64,000 nt of DNA, from NCBI GenBank assembly GCA_032622095.1, contig CP136068.1, positions 161,963,465-162,027,464 of the forward strand. The letters run 5' to 3'. The number at the start of each line of letters is the position of its first letter. The stretch's first letter is position 1. The notes under the pieces were generated by a model, which did no database searches, was not told the DNA's origin, and saw only the letters and a program-made list of their open reading frames with translations. The DNA comes from Siphonodentalium dalli. Its lineage: Eukaryota > Mollusca > Scaphopoda > Gadilida > Siphonodentaliidae. Positions 12,682 through 25,531 of the stretch are shown piece after piece. The translations under genes were made by a program, and so were the position numbers.

Positions 12682-14765
12682 ACTACTGTCAACTCTAGTG
12701 TAACATTTTCCAAAACGTGTTATAAATCAACATTTTGTTCATCGCAACTTGGTATCAAGATTATGTCAATCGACTCATTGAATATTTGCTAGGCCGGGAA
12801 ATATTCATGGTGGTGAAAAATAACAGATTTAAAAAAATTATATTTTTTAACTCAGAACTTTAAAGGGTGTGTTCCTCAACTCGAATAAGTTATTTTTACC
12901 CCTGAAGCCAAAGAAATGGTAATTGAGGAGCGTGAACTCGGATTATCTGTCTTTAAATGTACATGTATGGTACATGTCTAAGCCACATTAAGCTCCTTGT
13001 ACATATTACTTGGTGATACAGCAGGTTGACAAAGATAAAGGAACATCAGAATATTTTTATTCTGTGATGGATTTTAAGGCCTGTATGTGTGTACATGTAC
13101 ATGAATCTGATTATATTGACATGCTGCAATAATGTGTCACTTGAAGTGATGTGAAACACTCCAATAGGGTGATAAAATATAAATGGAGAATAATCTTGTT
13201 AAAAGTAGTACTTTTTACAAACATTATATCCAAATTAACAACACACACCATCATTCGTATACATAATTACATGCAGTAACTATCAAAGGCGAACTCGTTT
13301 TCGTTATATTATCGCCGATAGATGCGCCCCGAATCGAGTAGTAAATATTCACAATTGAGCGTAGTTCAGACAATGTTTTCTATGGAGTATTACGGTTGAT
13401 TTGCTTTCGATTTTCGGCTATGTTAGTAGAATGCTACCTTATTCCAGTTGGCATAGCGCCTTGGTACTAACTGATCAGTTTCACGCACCAGAACAAGTGC
13501 ATAATATATCTTTAAAAGTTCATATCCTTCAGACAAGCTCAGAAACAAGGCTTGAGACTGATCCATGGGTACTGTTGTGCTTTGTGTAGAGATATGAAAC
13601 TGGTACACCTCCAAATTCTGGTCAATGTAGTATGAAGTACGGTATAACAAAGGTTATGCATACACTGGATGCCATAGTGCACATTTTCTGAGACTCATAC
13701 AGGTACATACAGAAGCATACAGGTACATGTATGTTGTAGAATTGAATTCACTAACTTCACTTGCCAAGATTTTCACCACTAAGTCTGATAAAATGTAGAC
13801 GTCACTGATCGGTCTCCATCAAGGAAGGAATTGATGTGTCATTTTTGCCTTTGATGAAGACATTGGTCATCATTTGGTTATATATTAAAGCCTCCCCTTC
13901 GCTGCACAGTACTGGATTCAGTGCATACCGTCCATTGGCATACATATGGTACATGTATATAGCCAGGACTGTCACAAAGCAACAACTCACATTATGTCAT
14001 GCATGGACGAATACCGATAACATCTAGATTACATGTATCCGTTACATGTACACCGAATAACATTTGAAATCCTTCCTCATCCAGTCCTGGACAGAATTAA
14101 TAATATTGGTATCAAGGGTAATCATTATCTGCAAGAAACACTCAGGAAACATGATTCTATGATTGGTTGTCAGATATCATGCCTTGAATGAAATGTGTAT
14201 GTCTCAATCCAGTCAGGCAGCTCCTCCTGTCTGAAAAATAAGATTTGAATGCTTGTAATGACATCAGAAAAGCGGAATGACTAATCATGTACATATTATT
14301 AAGATGTACGGTCCAAATTAATCACCCGGGGGGGGGGGGGGGGAGGGGCAGTTATAACAGTAATGTTATCCATTCAAACGCTGCATGTTGGTCAGAATCA
14401 GCTACAAATACATATATTTACATACTAAGTGTTGTCATCACTAAATCCAGCATACTGATTGGTCGGCGCCCACGTGGCTAGTTGCAGTTATTTCTCGGTG
14501 AATGCGCAACGGCTCATAACACCAAGCTCACAACACCATACATACGTCATTGGGTTTGGAAAGACGAACGCGTAATGTTTTGGGAGCATTTGGACTCGCG
14601 CAGGATTGACTTAATACATCATCTGGTTGCAATATGAAGAGAAATTGTTCCTATTAACTTTTGCCAAGGGTGCTATTGGGTACTTTGGGCTGTTTTTTGT
14701 CACGATACACTATTCAATTTAAATACATTTACAAAAGTGGCTTTTTCGCTAAATGTATATAAATA
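12682..14765. other. Intergenic stretch with a dispersed repeat
   Basis: No gene is recognised. Positions 13,345-13,530 match 48,750-48,935 (shared blocks include acaattgagcg, gttcagac and agaatgctac), so this is one member of a dispersed repeat family of unknown type. A run of 17 G with one break lies at about 14,327-14,347. Confidence 0.5.
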
Positions 14766-14926
14766 TAAGGATTAACTGTCATGTGGACTATTTTAATGGA
14801 GATGTAACCGTGAGGAAAGTGGTCATAACTTGTATGTAAAACCCTTTGGGTTTTACACAAGTTATGTCCACTTACCTCACGGTTACATCTCCATAAAAAC
14901 AGTCCACATGACAGTTAATACTTATG
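14766..14926. mobile_element. Palindromic MITE-like hairpin, about 160 bp
   Basis: The left arm attaactgtcatgtggac through gatgtaaccgtgagg is matched in inverse by cctcacggttacatctcc through gtccacatgacagttaat. The turn is at about 14,848 (aaaaccctttgggtttt). Outer bases ataagg / acttat also pair imperfectly. Confidence 0.8.
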
Positions 14927-15173
14927 TACATATACTAGTAGCATATACCGTTGTAACAGGATACCTCCCCTTAAATATCTCCCCACTAACAATACCCACA
15001 TGAATGACTAAAATAAAATTTCACTCATTTGATATGTTACTTGAACAAACAAAATTAAATAAAAAACAAACGTAAATCTCATAAAACATCTTTTTCGGGC
15101 CATTTCATGGTCAAATGATATCAAAAGGGTGAATTTTCTTTTAGTCAAAGATTGGGGGAATGTCAGGGAATTA

Positions 15174-15258
15174 CAGTAATGCCCAAAGTAAGTGACCACT
15201 TAACCTCAGGATTGTGGGTAATTTTTCAGGATTTATTCAGAAATATGGCTTGTGTGGT
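15174..15258 (+). mobile_element. Fragment of the cagtaatgccc MITE family
   Basis: It starts TA|cagtaatgcccaaagtaa and matches the left half of the element at 12,496 up to ggatttattcagaaatatgg, then diverges. The right half is missing. A related word (actcaaagtaattggccacc) recurs near 15,450. Confidence 0.65.
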
Positions 15259-15584
15259 CTCACACCAGAAACTTCTAACACAGCAGTACTAGAAAGGTTA
15301 CCGCTTCAACACTGCACCAAATCGGTTGATATTTATGTAAAATATACGAAGCAGACTAGGTGTTATGTATTGCTCTGCGTACCTATTTTTCCATGTACCT
15401 AAAAATAAGTCAAGCCCTGTTCCATGTGTGAGGTATGGCTACATGTATACTCAAAGTAATTGGCCACCTCTTAGTATAGTGCCCCCGTTAATACTGCAGT
15501 ATTAAAGATATATAAAGCACAGTAACCTCCAACACCTCATTATGGTTACTAGTACAGTTTCAACGTTGCATATACCACAGTTAC

Positions 15585-15770
15585 ACCCCATATGCATGTT
15601 GTCATGTCACACCCCATATGCATGTTGTCATGTTACACCCCATATGCATGTTGTCATGTTACACCCCATATGCATGTTGTCATGTTACACCCCATATGCA
15701 TGTTGTCATGTTACACCCCATATGGCATATGCATGTTGTCATGTTACACCCCATATGCATGTTGTCATGT
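15585..15770. repeat. 26-bp tandem repeat, about 7 copies
   Basis: Units of the form acaccccatatgcatgttgt plus catgtt repeat without interruption except for one ggcatat insertion at about 15,724. All three frames are briefly open, which explains the overlapping plus-strand frames here. No gene is called. Confidence 0.9.
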
Positions 15771-15779
15771 TTCGCATGC

Positions 15780-17555
15780 ATGAAAATAAAATGCAGTGTT
15801 TTTCCTCCTATCTGTGGAACGGATGGCCTTCGTTACATGTACATGTATATATTATTCCAAATATAGGACATGGGAACGCTGATAGAAAAATTGTATTGTA
15901 TATACGGGAGTTAAATGTAGCACATAATGAACTTTTAAGTTGCCAACATTGTTTAGGTTGTCAATTTATAAACTCCACCCATCCATGTTGTCAGGCTGCA
16001 TTGATTGGCATTACACAAACAAGCATGAAAAGATAATTTAGTGATTCATCTTATTCATGCATATATAAGTTCATTGAACAAGATCCATGTGGCTGTTTTA
16101 ATTTTCAACTTTTGGTGTGATATTTGTTGGTGTATCATAACTGCATGGTGCTCCACAACAGTAATCGACTTGATACCGTGGTGGATATCATATACTGCCC
16201 GTATATACTGCGATCATTACCAGGTATCCCCCCCCGGAAAACAACTGCGGGACACAACGTACCGGGGGGTGGGGTGGTACTTAGGCGTAAAAAATTTACA
16301 CGTAAATTTTTTCCTTATTCATTTAGGGGGGGGGGGGGGGTTGTCGGAAAAAATTTGCATGTAATATTTTTCCAAATATGTATTTTCAGACTCACAACTT
16401 CAATTTTCTCTCATTTTATAGAATATGGATTAACCTTAATATTCAAATCATATATACATGAGTAATACAATCCACATAAAACAATTTTGGATAACCACTG
16501 CCTTGGTGTACATGTGATATTGACCCCATTAACCCTCTTAATAATGCCAACTATGTCAGTGTCTACCAGTCGATTGCAGAATTCTACCCTGCGATCGCTT
16601 ATCTGGCAAATTTTTACTGCAGAACTATCCCATGTATTAAACAATTTCTCCTCCAATGGTATCAGAAAACAGTTATATGCTGGTATCTCACTCATCTCGT
16701 TTGCATCTTTTTTAAAGTCGAGGTAATGACTAGTTGTCATTTTTTAAAGTGCATACATAGCGTTGCGATCACCAATATACATGTTTGTACATGTCATGAC
16801 ATCACGAGGTACAAATCTGCGTTCTACTGGTAGACAATGACCATTTTAGTCACAATAATCTAAACTAAGTTAACAAGCACCTTCTCGTGAATTGTATGCT
16901 CCGGTGTTTTTTTCGCTTTCCGGTCAAACCGAGTTGTTGTCCGGCTGCGGTAGATTTGATTTGGGGGGGGGGGGGCGGGCAAATGGTCAGTGGAAAAAAA
17001 CTGCAGTTTTTGCTGTTTTTGGGGGGGGGGGGGGATACCCAAACCGAAAAAAAAAGTTTTTTCCACCCTGTGTCTGCAGTTTCCCCCCCCCCTGCCCCCC
17101 CCCCCATTTTTAAGGTCCATAATTTTGAGGATAGCAGTATATACATGTATTGGTGACAATGTACAAATATTCATCTGCATGGTAGCTATACATGTAGATT
17201 ATAAACTCACCACTGGTATTTTGGCGAACAGACTTCCAGTAATATTTCACCTGTCATTTGTTCATTGCCACGTGTCTAGCTAGACAGGACCGACGCTTAG
17301 ACTAATCATGGGCGAAATCAATCTTCATATGTTGAAGATGAGAGGGCATGATGCCGCATCCACCATGGCTAATGAATCTGGTATTTCTGTAATTGAAGAA
17401 AAAATACATGTACATGTATGCTGCATATATATGTATGTGATATGGATGCATGTATTTTCATAATTTGCAAACATATTCAAAAACCAAGTGTAAAGTTCAT
17501 TCTTCCAACAATATTAGCATTTTCGGCGATTCAGATGTCAGAAGACCATAATTCA
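15780..17555. other. Stretch with G/C homopolymer runs and no recognised gene
   Basis: Long G runs at 16,325-16,340, 16,963-16,974 and 17,021-17,034 and a C run at 17,084-17,105 break up the sequence. Overlapping proline- or glycine-rich frames at 16,860-17,283 arise from these runs. Around 17,010-17,085 a short inverted pairing (ggaaaaaaactgcag / ctgcag...) hints at a MITE relic. Confidence 0.5.
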
Positions 17556-18115
17556 ATCGTAAGTGGAGGAATCGGGCCTGACAAAATCATGGATAGTTTG
17601 TTACGATGTCATCGCAGATGAGAATATTTAATATCGGTGGTTAACCACGTGATTAACTATCCTATGATATTTCTATTTACTTTGTACGATTTTTACGTAC
17701 ACGCAAATTTCACCAAGTGGAGGTAACCAAGGATACGTCACAATTTTTGCAAATCTGCATTGATATAACTCGTGATCATGTCGTGAGCATGCGCAGTCCA
17801 ACTATCGGTTATTACCCAAGATGGGAATCTGTCCACTTACAATTGAATCGTAGTCATATGAATCATGAATGTTCACTCAGTGAACGTACAGATGAAAGAT
17901 ATAATCTTAAGTGGAGGAACCGGGATCGACGAGATCGTGGATAGTTTGTTCACACGATTACGATGTCGTACATGATGAAATCACAGTTTTTTTGTAAAGC
18001 ATGTGATTGACTATCATGCGATCCTTCAGGCCACACTTTTTACATACACATGACTGATTAGTGATTACGTCGCAAATGGGGATAACCAAGGATACGCCAC
18101 AATTTCGCTTTTAAA
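17556..18115. repeat. Two-copy tandem duplication, period about 350 bp
   Basis: aagtggaggaatcggg at 17,558 recurs as aagtggaggaaccggg at 17,908. aaccaaggatacgtcac at 17,724 recurs near 18,083, with diverged sequence between. No coding sequence was recognised. Confidence 0.7.
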
Positions 18116-18243
18116 TAAAACAGTGCATGATATTATTTTTTACCTACTTACAATTGTATCGTGGTAATCTGAACGTTCACTTAGTGTTAAATTGGCCATG
18201 GCATGACAATATTAAAGAGATTGTGGGAATTCTATCAGATTGA

Positions 18244-18650
18244 CTATCTATCTATCTACTCGATACTCCATCGCCCTCAATGTGCTGAGGATTATGTGGA
18301 GGTCCAGGTGCTACCACGGCCGAGTAACTTTATAACCCTGTGGTGACTCCAGTAGCGTTCTTTAACGTGTGCACACACAGAGGCGTGTACACGGGTCAGC
18401 CATTAATGTCCGCGTCCGATCGGACAGCGTACTGAACCCACGACAACATACCTGGACAAGTGTTGTAATGGGGGGAAGTCGGCATTTTTGCATTCGGATC
18501 TTTATTCAGTGATCTCGAATGAGACTTTTCAGCCTGACAAACTTGTATCTGACCGAGTTCTGATTTTTGTCAGAATACCCTGACCACGTTACGATCCCCG
18601 GTCCGATAGCACGAGAGACCAGTACGCTACCTGTCGGCCACCGACTTCCC
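18244..18650 (-). mobile_element. tRNA-derived SINE, minus strand
   Basis: Reading the minus strand from about 18,650, a tRNA-like head contains a box-A-like stretch (tggccgacaggtagcgtact) and, about 40 bases on, a box-B-like ggggatcgtaacg. These are the internal RNA polymerase III promoter elements. The body includes gtgcacacgttaaagaacgc, a block of the type seen in many invertebrate SINE bodies. The 3' end is a short (tagat)n-like microsatellite at 18,244-18,260. Length is about 400 bp. No target duplication could be fixed with confidence. Confidence 0.72.
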
Positions 18651-18655
18651 TTGAC

Positions 18656-19984
18656 ATTTGTTAGAATAATGGTATGAAGTATAACTGATCATAACTGACA
18701 ATTTCCTTATAAGCTACATGTATATTTTCAATAAATGGGACCTTTTTATTTTCCAACTATTGTCATATTAATGTCGACCGATAATACACTGCATTTATGG
18801 CAGAATTTGATTTTGCAGACGAAAATAGCCATTCCCGGATAGTTTTTCTTTTTATGTAGCATAAAATTTAGGCCAATTTATAATTCATTAAAAATCGTTT
18901 TTGCAGTTGGGAACGCAGTTGGGAATATTGTGTAGGGCTACCTTTATATATGAATCATAAATGCCATATAATCATAGTCCGTCAGAAGTTACTATTTTGA
19001 CCAAAAAAATGTTCATTTATCAATGACGGATTCCATTTTCTGAAATATTACACGGAAACAAAATTAGGCCGATTTACTATCAAATTTCATTTGAATAAAA
19101 TGGATAATTCGTGCCCTTTTAATTGTAGTTCGATTAAATATTTTACTAGTAACAGTCTGTTCATAATGAGAAATCACTTCAATTGATTACTAATTAGTTT
19201 CACTTACCTAAAATCCGATCAATTTGTATCCTATGAAAACGTAAGATGGACGTAGTTTTTTATCCACGAAGCCTCGATCTGAGCCGGTAGGTAAAACAAT
19301 AGGAATGCTTTTGCCCCTGTTGTAAAGTGGAACGAAATTACACGCTCAAATTTGTAATAATAAAAGTTCAACGAAGCAATAGATTGATAAGGCCACCACC
19401 AACAGGAACGTGGAGACAGGGTGATTGGGGTGTATATATCCCAAACAGTTCTAATAATTAAAAATTTCATGACTGCCACATTAGTTGTAAACTTCACACC
19501 ATATAAGAGCACCCCCACCCCCTGGAATACGGAATAATACCACTTAACACAGAGGGTGGAATACGAAATACCAGTTAACAGCCATATGGATAAATTCTCT
19601 ATTGTCGTACGAACGCAGGTCATAATGTCCATGTCTAAAATGATATAAATTGATGATCGACGATCTGTATGTCAAACCGTGCATTTATTGTGACAAACAT
19701 CGCATTTATATTATTCTTATGATCATTTTTTTTGGAAGGTTGGAATACGAATACCGGTATTTTTGGAATACCGAATACCTCCTAACAGAGGGGCCGGAAT
19801 ATGTCGTACCTCGTAACAGGGCATGGAATACGGCGTACGAAATGGGGGGGGGGGTCTTATACCGGGTATGACATACATAAAAAACACACTCACCGCGCTG
19901 TTGAAGGGGGGGTGTCTGTGCAACCTTTGTTTATTAATTTAACCCTTTCATAACGGGAGTTAGGCTGGTGCAGCATTAAGGACG
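18656..19984. other. Stretch with no recognised gene
   Basis: The longest open frame (minus, 19,231-19,632) has no recognisable domain and no supporting splice context. Positions 19,500-19,860 hold scattered ggaatacg / aataccg words, a degenerate short repeat, next to a G run at 19,843-19,852. Confidence 0.45.
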
Positions 19985-22235
19985 CTGTTTGTATTAAACA
20001 TTTATCATGGTCAGTGTATGCATTTTAAAACACAGGGCAAGTTAGATTACATCATTTAATTGATATTCTAGTTAAAATAGTCTGTGAAACTACTTTAAAA
20101 CCACATGTTATGCACCCTGTTTTGCCAACCAAACTATGAAATATAGATATGTTATTTGTTTTATTATCAGAGAAAAGCATTCTGCAAAGATATGGCCTTA
20201 TACAAGTTATAAACATGCAAATAGTGGCTTCATTTGGCCTTTCCACCATCATTTAGAGAGTCATATCTGAAGAAATTCCCTTAGTTTGATATTTATGATT
20301 CCATAATCCCATGAAATGGTATTTAAAACCTCAAATGTCAGTATTTCCTATCAGATGGACATATCAACTAATAAATTAAACATTTCCCATGGTCATTACA
20401 TGCATTTTTAATATACAAGGCAATGTAGAAAACATCATTTGATGGATATTTTACTTAAAATAGTCAGTGGAAACTACATAAAAGCAATATTGTATGCATC
20501 CCTGTATAGCCAAATCAAATTAAACTATGGATATTGTATTGTTTATTTCATCTGAGACATGTATTCTGTTCAGATATAGCCTTATATATGTTATAAAGAT
20601 GCCAATAATGGCATAATTTAGGCTTTTTTTCCATAATTTAGAGGGTCAAAGCTGAATAAAATTCCCTTATTTCAAATTTGTAAGATGCCAAGCCAGCTGA
20701 AATGGTATATCAAACCTCAAATGGCAGTATTTCTTATCAGATGGACATCTCTACCAATAAATTAAACATTTTTCATGGTCATTGCATGCATTTTAATATA
20801 CAGGACAAGGCAGAAAACATCATTTGATGGATATTTTACTTAAAATAGTCTGTGGAAACAACCTAAAAGCCATGTTGAATGCATCCCTGTATAGCCAAAA
20901 CAAATTAAACTATGGATATTTTATTGTTGATTTCATCAGAGACATCTATTCTGTTCAGATATAGCCTTATATATGTTATAAAGATGCCAATAATGGCATA
21001 ATTTAGGTTTTTTTTCCATAATTTAGAGGGTCAAAGCTGAATAAATTCCCTTATTTCAAATTTGTAAGATGCCAAGCCAGCTGAAATGGTGTATCAAACC
21101 TCAAATGGCAGTATTTCTTATCAGATGGACATCTCTACCAATAAATTAAACATTTTTCATGGTCATTGCATGCATTTTAATATACAGGACAAGGCAGAAA
21201 ACATCATTTGATGGATATTTTACTTAAAATAGTCTGTGGAAACAACCTAAAAGCCATGTTGTATGCATCCCTGTATAGCCAAAACAAATTAAACTATGGA
21301 TATTTTATTGTTGATTTCATCAGAGACATGTATTCTGTTGAGATATAGCCTTATACATGTCATTAACATGCAAATGGTGGCTTCATTTTGGCTTTCTTCC
21401 ATTATTTAGAGAGTCAAATCTGAAGGAATTCCCTTAGTTTGATATTTATGATCCCATAATCCCATGAAATGGTATTTTAAACCTCAATTGTCAGTATTTC
21501 TTATCAGATGGACATATCAACTAATGAATTAAACATTTCCCATGATCATTACAAGCATTTTAATATACAAGGCTATGTAGAAAACATCATTTGATGGATA
21601 TTTTACTTAAAATGGTCTGTGGAAACTACATAAAACCAATATTGTATGCATCCCTCTATAGCCAAATGCAATTGAACTATGGATATTTTATTGTGCATTT
21701 TATCAGAGACATGTATTCTGTTGAGATATAGCCTTATACATGTTACTAACATGCAAATAGTGGCTTCATTTGGGCTTTCTTCCATAATTTAGAGGGTCAA
21801 AGCTGAATAAATTTCCTTAGGTTTCAAATTTAAAAGATGCCAAGCCAGCTGAAATGGTGTATCAAACCTAAAATGTCAGTATTTCTTATCAGATTGACAT
21901 CTCTACCTATAAATTAAGCATTTATCATGGCCATTGCATGCATTTTAATATATAGGACAAGGCAGAACACATCACTTGATGGATATTTTACTTAAAATAC
22001 TTTGTGGAAACTACATAAAAGCCACATTGTATGCTTTCCTATATAGCCAAATGAAATTCAACTATGGATAAATTGGATATTTTATTGTTTGTATCATCAG
22101 AGACATGCATTCTGCTAAGATATAGTCTTTTGTGTATTATAAACATACAATAGGTGCATGGCCTCATTGGGCTTGCTTTCATAATACAAGAGAGTCAACT
22201 CTGAAGAAATACCATCGGTTTGAAATTGGTAGCAT
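19985..22235. repeat. Tandem array, about 383-bp unit, about 5.8 copies
   Basis: The landmark catttatcatggtca recurs at about 20,000, 20,380, 20,768, 21,147, 21,535 and 21,920. Two subtypes occur, distinguished by tggcttcattt...tttagagagtca and aatggcataattta...agagggtcaa. The two adjacent copies at about 20,768 and 21,147 are nearly identical, so part of the array is recent. Minus-strand frames in it (20,052-20,252 and 21,603-21,785) resemble each other only because they lie in the same unit. Confidence 0.9.
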
Positions 22236-22519
22236 CTTCCATCCTTATATAAGAGGGGTATATACCAGCTTGAAGTACCTGTTTAATTAATAGGTTCAAT
22301 GCAAGGGGCCACCAGAGAGGTTTGTCTAGTTCGGGATGGTGTGGCAAACCACCAACTGGAGATTTCAAGGGAGGCCTCCTCAATGGCGACCCACTATATT
22401 GTGCAAACAAAATTTTATTAAAATTGTATAAAGGTCAGCAATCCCTAAGAGCATTGAGAAATAGATAAAAACACTTACTGACAGATTGCCAATAACAAAA
22501 TTACAGCTGTTGAAACTAT
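22236..22519. other. Short stretch with no recognised feature
   Basis: A somewhat GC-richer patch (22,300-22,400) has an open minus-strand frame rich in proline and leucine, but no family resemblance and no splice support. Confidence 0.4.
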
Positions 22520-22795
22520 TGTCATGTAAACAAAACTGTTACAGTGATTTGTCAACAAATATATAATTCTAGCTGTATTATTAGTTCAAATATTTAACTA
22601 TGAATAACATTTTCAGAATATTTAATCAACAGGTTGGACCTTTTCCAATGTTATGTAAACAAAACTGTTACAGTGAGTGACTTGTCAACAATTATATAAT
22701 CCTATAGCTGTAGTATTACATGTAGTTCAAATATTTAAGTATGAATATGAATTTCAGAATATTTAATCAACAGGTTGGACCTTTTTCAATGTTTA
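22520..22795. repeat. Two-copy tandem duplication, period about 130-148 bp
   Basis: tgtaaacaaaactgttacag occurs at 22,525 and 22,655. atttaatcaacaggttggac occurs at 22,620 and 22,761. Intervening sequence is conserved with small indels. Confidence 0.8.
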
Positions 22796-22879
22796 CCATA
22801 ACATTTTTATCACAATTTTGCTATCGTTGGACTTTTACAGTTATTCCATTACAGCAGTAATTTGTACTTAACAATTAAT

Positions 22880-23180
22880 TCTTGGTTTAGAAATATTTTC
22901 TTTAAGTATTTCTTAACTTAGAAAAAAAATCTTGAAACAAGAAATATATATTTAATTTTTGAAGCCATTTTCTTAGTAAGGAAATTGTTTCTTGTTTCAA
23001 GACTAAAATCTATCTTATTTGAGAAAACTATCTCTTGACTGGTGGGAGTTTCTTAAATTTTCTTGATGTAGCAGACTTGGGGGGTATATTTCCCAAAATA
23101 AGATTTATTTTCCTGTTTCAGGAAATAGTTTTTCTTGTTTCAAGATATTTTATCTTATTAAGAAATTATTTTTGGCAGTG
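22880..23180. mobile_element. A-rich MITE-like element, copy 2
   Basis: Internal sequence alternates tttctt and aagaaa words and ends aaattatttttggcagtg|TA, the inverse of the left end of the element at 10,255. The left terminus is degraded and the start is approximate. Confidence 0.6.
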
Positions 23181-23539
23181 TAATTATAGGATCCTTACTT
23201 TGTATTAATGTTGTACACATGTGTAACTACAGTGCACACGTATGTCTATGGTACAGCTGCATATTGTAAGCATACGTGGTGTCGTTTTATGGCACATTAT
23301 AGCTTTATGTATCGAAATGCCTGCGAACAATTGTGTGGACATGGTCTAAATGTGTGCATTGGTGTGTCAACAGGGCCTAAATGTGTGCATCAGTGTGCGA
23401 ACAGGGCCTAATTGTTAATTGGGCTACTTTAACAAACCGAGCAGCTATCTTAAGTTTTCGGTTCGCCAGCATCGGCCTTTATTTCGAAGCCCGTTGAAAT
23501 TTTTTTTACTCGTTGTGTTTGGTATAGAGATGTACGAAA

Positions 23540-23745
23540 TTTTATCGCGGGGAACCCAGATAAGATATTTTAGAACATCAATTCCATGATAAACATCGAA
23601 AAATGGCATTTATACTTAAAATATTGACAAGTTATTAGAGGAACTTATGTAATCGAACTCGCAGAATCCGAAAATGCAATCAAAAAATGGGCGCCAAAAA
23701 TGGCAGGTGCAACATTTTAGAAGCTCACCGATGATAATTCTATAA
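23540..23745. repeat. Dispersed repeat, copy 1 of a pair with 42,030-42,400
   Basis: Shared ordered blocks with 42,190-42,400 include acattttagaagctcaccga, gaacttatgtaatcga and tttatacttgaaa-type sequence. The overall match is moderate. The family type is unknown, and no inverted ends or coding sequence were seen. Confidence 0.6.
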
Positions 23746-24012
23746 GGACAATCTTAAATTCACGTAAACTCAGATGCAGAGTTTGCAAATTGGATTCATC
23801 TATAACATTCTGCATCATTGCACACACGTTGGCATACTTTTTTTTTAAAACAGCGACCTATAGAATTTTTTTTAAAGTTCAATACAAAATCTGCCTTGTC
23901 TTTGAACAATTGGCCATTGCACACCGTTTACGTTGACAACGCGCTCGACGACGTCGTTAAAGTTACTGAAAGTGAACAGATATTCACAATTATGAGTAAA
24001 CCTCAACCTAAT

Positions 24013-24751
24013 CAGGGGTGGCGCCAGGATTTCCCCGACGGAGGTGCTATGGTCCCCGACAGGGGGGCTAGACCGGTGACCGAAGGTCATCGGCGGCTGC
24101 CGAAGGCAGCTCCTGGGAGAGCGCGAGAGGTTTGTCCCCTCTCGCACGGGGGGTTTGGGGGACCTCCCCCACGAAAATTTTGAAAATACATAGCCTGAGA
24201 TCGATTCTGGAGTGTTCTGGTGTCAACATACATGTACACACTGTTCTAGGGGACGTCATTGTCAAATAATATTTGGTCTTCTTGTTTGACACCCATTACA
24301 GGGCTGTTTTTTCGGCGACGCATAGGGAACGGGAAAGGGAAGATTCGGCAGTGTGAGTCTGTGTGGAATTTGTAATACATGTAACACGACACACACGAGG
24401 ATGGTGACGGCATCTATGACACCCTAACCCTATAGTTCCATGCACGAATTTAATAAGTATACGATATGACTCACGGTAGTCTCACGAGAGACTCGTGTCG
24501 AGTCTGTCGGACTAAAAATAGAACTCTGGTAATGTGATTCATTAACTCTGCACGCCCACGTCGATTTGTTAATCACCAGTGCACGTGTTTCGAGTCGCGG
24601 ATTTTCCAATGTTTATCGTCTTTGCATAATTTTATCTCCCCGACGAATTTGGCAAATATCCCCGACGGGGGGGGGGGGGGGCTGACCATCCCCGACGGGG
24701 GGGGGGGGCTGTAGCCCCCCCCCCCTGACCCCCCCCTTGGCGCCACCCCTG
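24013..24751. mobile_element. hAT-like non-autonomous element, 739 bp with perfect 8-bp target duplications
   Basis: The ends are caggggtggcgcca and tggcgccacccctg, inverted. aacctaat flanks both sides exactly (24,005-24,012 and 24,752-24,759). An 8-bp duplication together with a CAGGGGTGGC-type end is characteristic of the hAT superfamily. Subterminal ccccgacgggg blocks and long G/C runs (24,668-24,728) lie near the right end. There is no transposase frame; the frames at 23,818-24,292 only overlap its left part. The exact duplication suggests a fairly young insertion. Confidence 0.9.
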
Positions 24752-24759
24752 AACCTAAT

Positions 24760-25531
24760 TAACCAATTTGTTCAATTAAATGAAGCAATGAAACCTTAAC
24801 TTACAAGCTATTGTCTTCGGATGTGCAATATACATAGAACGACATAAATATGTGAATACGTTAAGGTTATTTCACTCATTTGTCGTGACGTTTACAATTC
24901 GAACCCACGTTTAGGGGATAGGCTCTTTGCAGCGCCGTATTCGTTGTCAAGTACGTTACAATCCCGACATTGATCCTTCGAAACAATTGTTTCAATTAAC
25001 ATGGTTTGTCTGAATAACTTGCATTTTCCCGACGGTATCAATCAAGCCGATGGTTGAATGTTGAATGAGTGAAGTAGAATTATCATTTATCAGATCACAA
25101 CGCACTCATAGAATAACGTTAATCAGTTCACACATGCACTTGTGTCGTTCTATCTATATACAATGTACAACATTTAGAATACATTTTCATTGTGGATGTG
25201 CCTGCGCTTAGCGCCGTTACGGATGAAGCTATATACATGTATAACTATCTACATTGCTATATATGTGAACAGTACAATATTTAATCTTAAATATGGCTAT
25301 CGAAGGCAGTGCAGACAGTTTATACAAAATCAGTGCATGTTCACAGCGCATGCGCACTGTATCACATGCATAATCACAATCCTCAACAGGAGCGCCGGAC
25401 GGAACAAGATATTTAGTGAGGAGGTTAATTGACCAATATAGAATGGGGAAAACCCATGCAGATTTCAATATAGAATAACTATATGTGAAGCGGTGATAGA
25501 GGGAGATAACGCAATCATCGTATTAATAGAC
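24760..25531. other. Stretch with no recognised gene
   Basis: Short overlapping frames at 25,190-25,468 on both strands lack domains. Nothing repeat-like stands out by eye. Confidence 0.45.
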
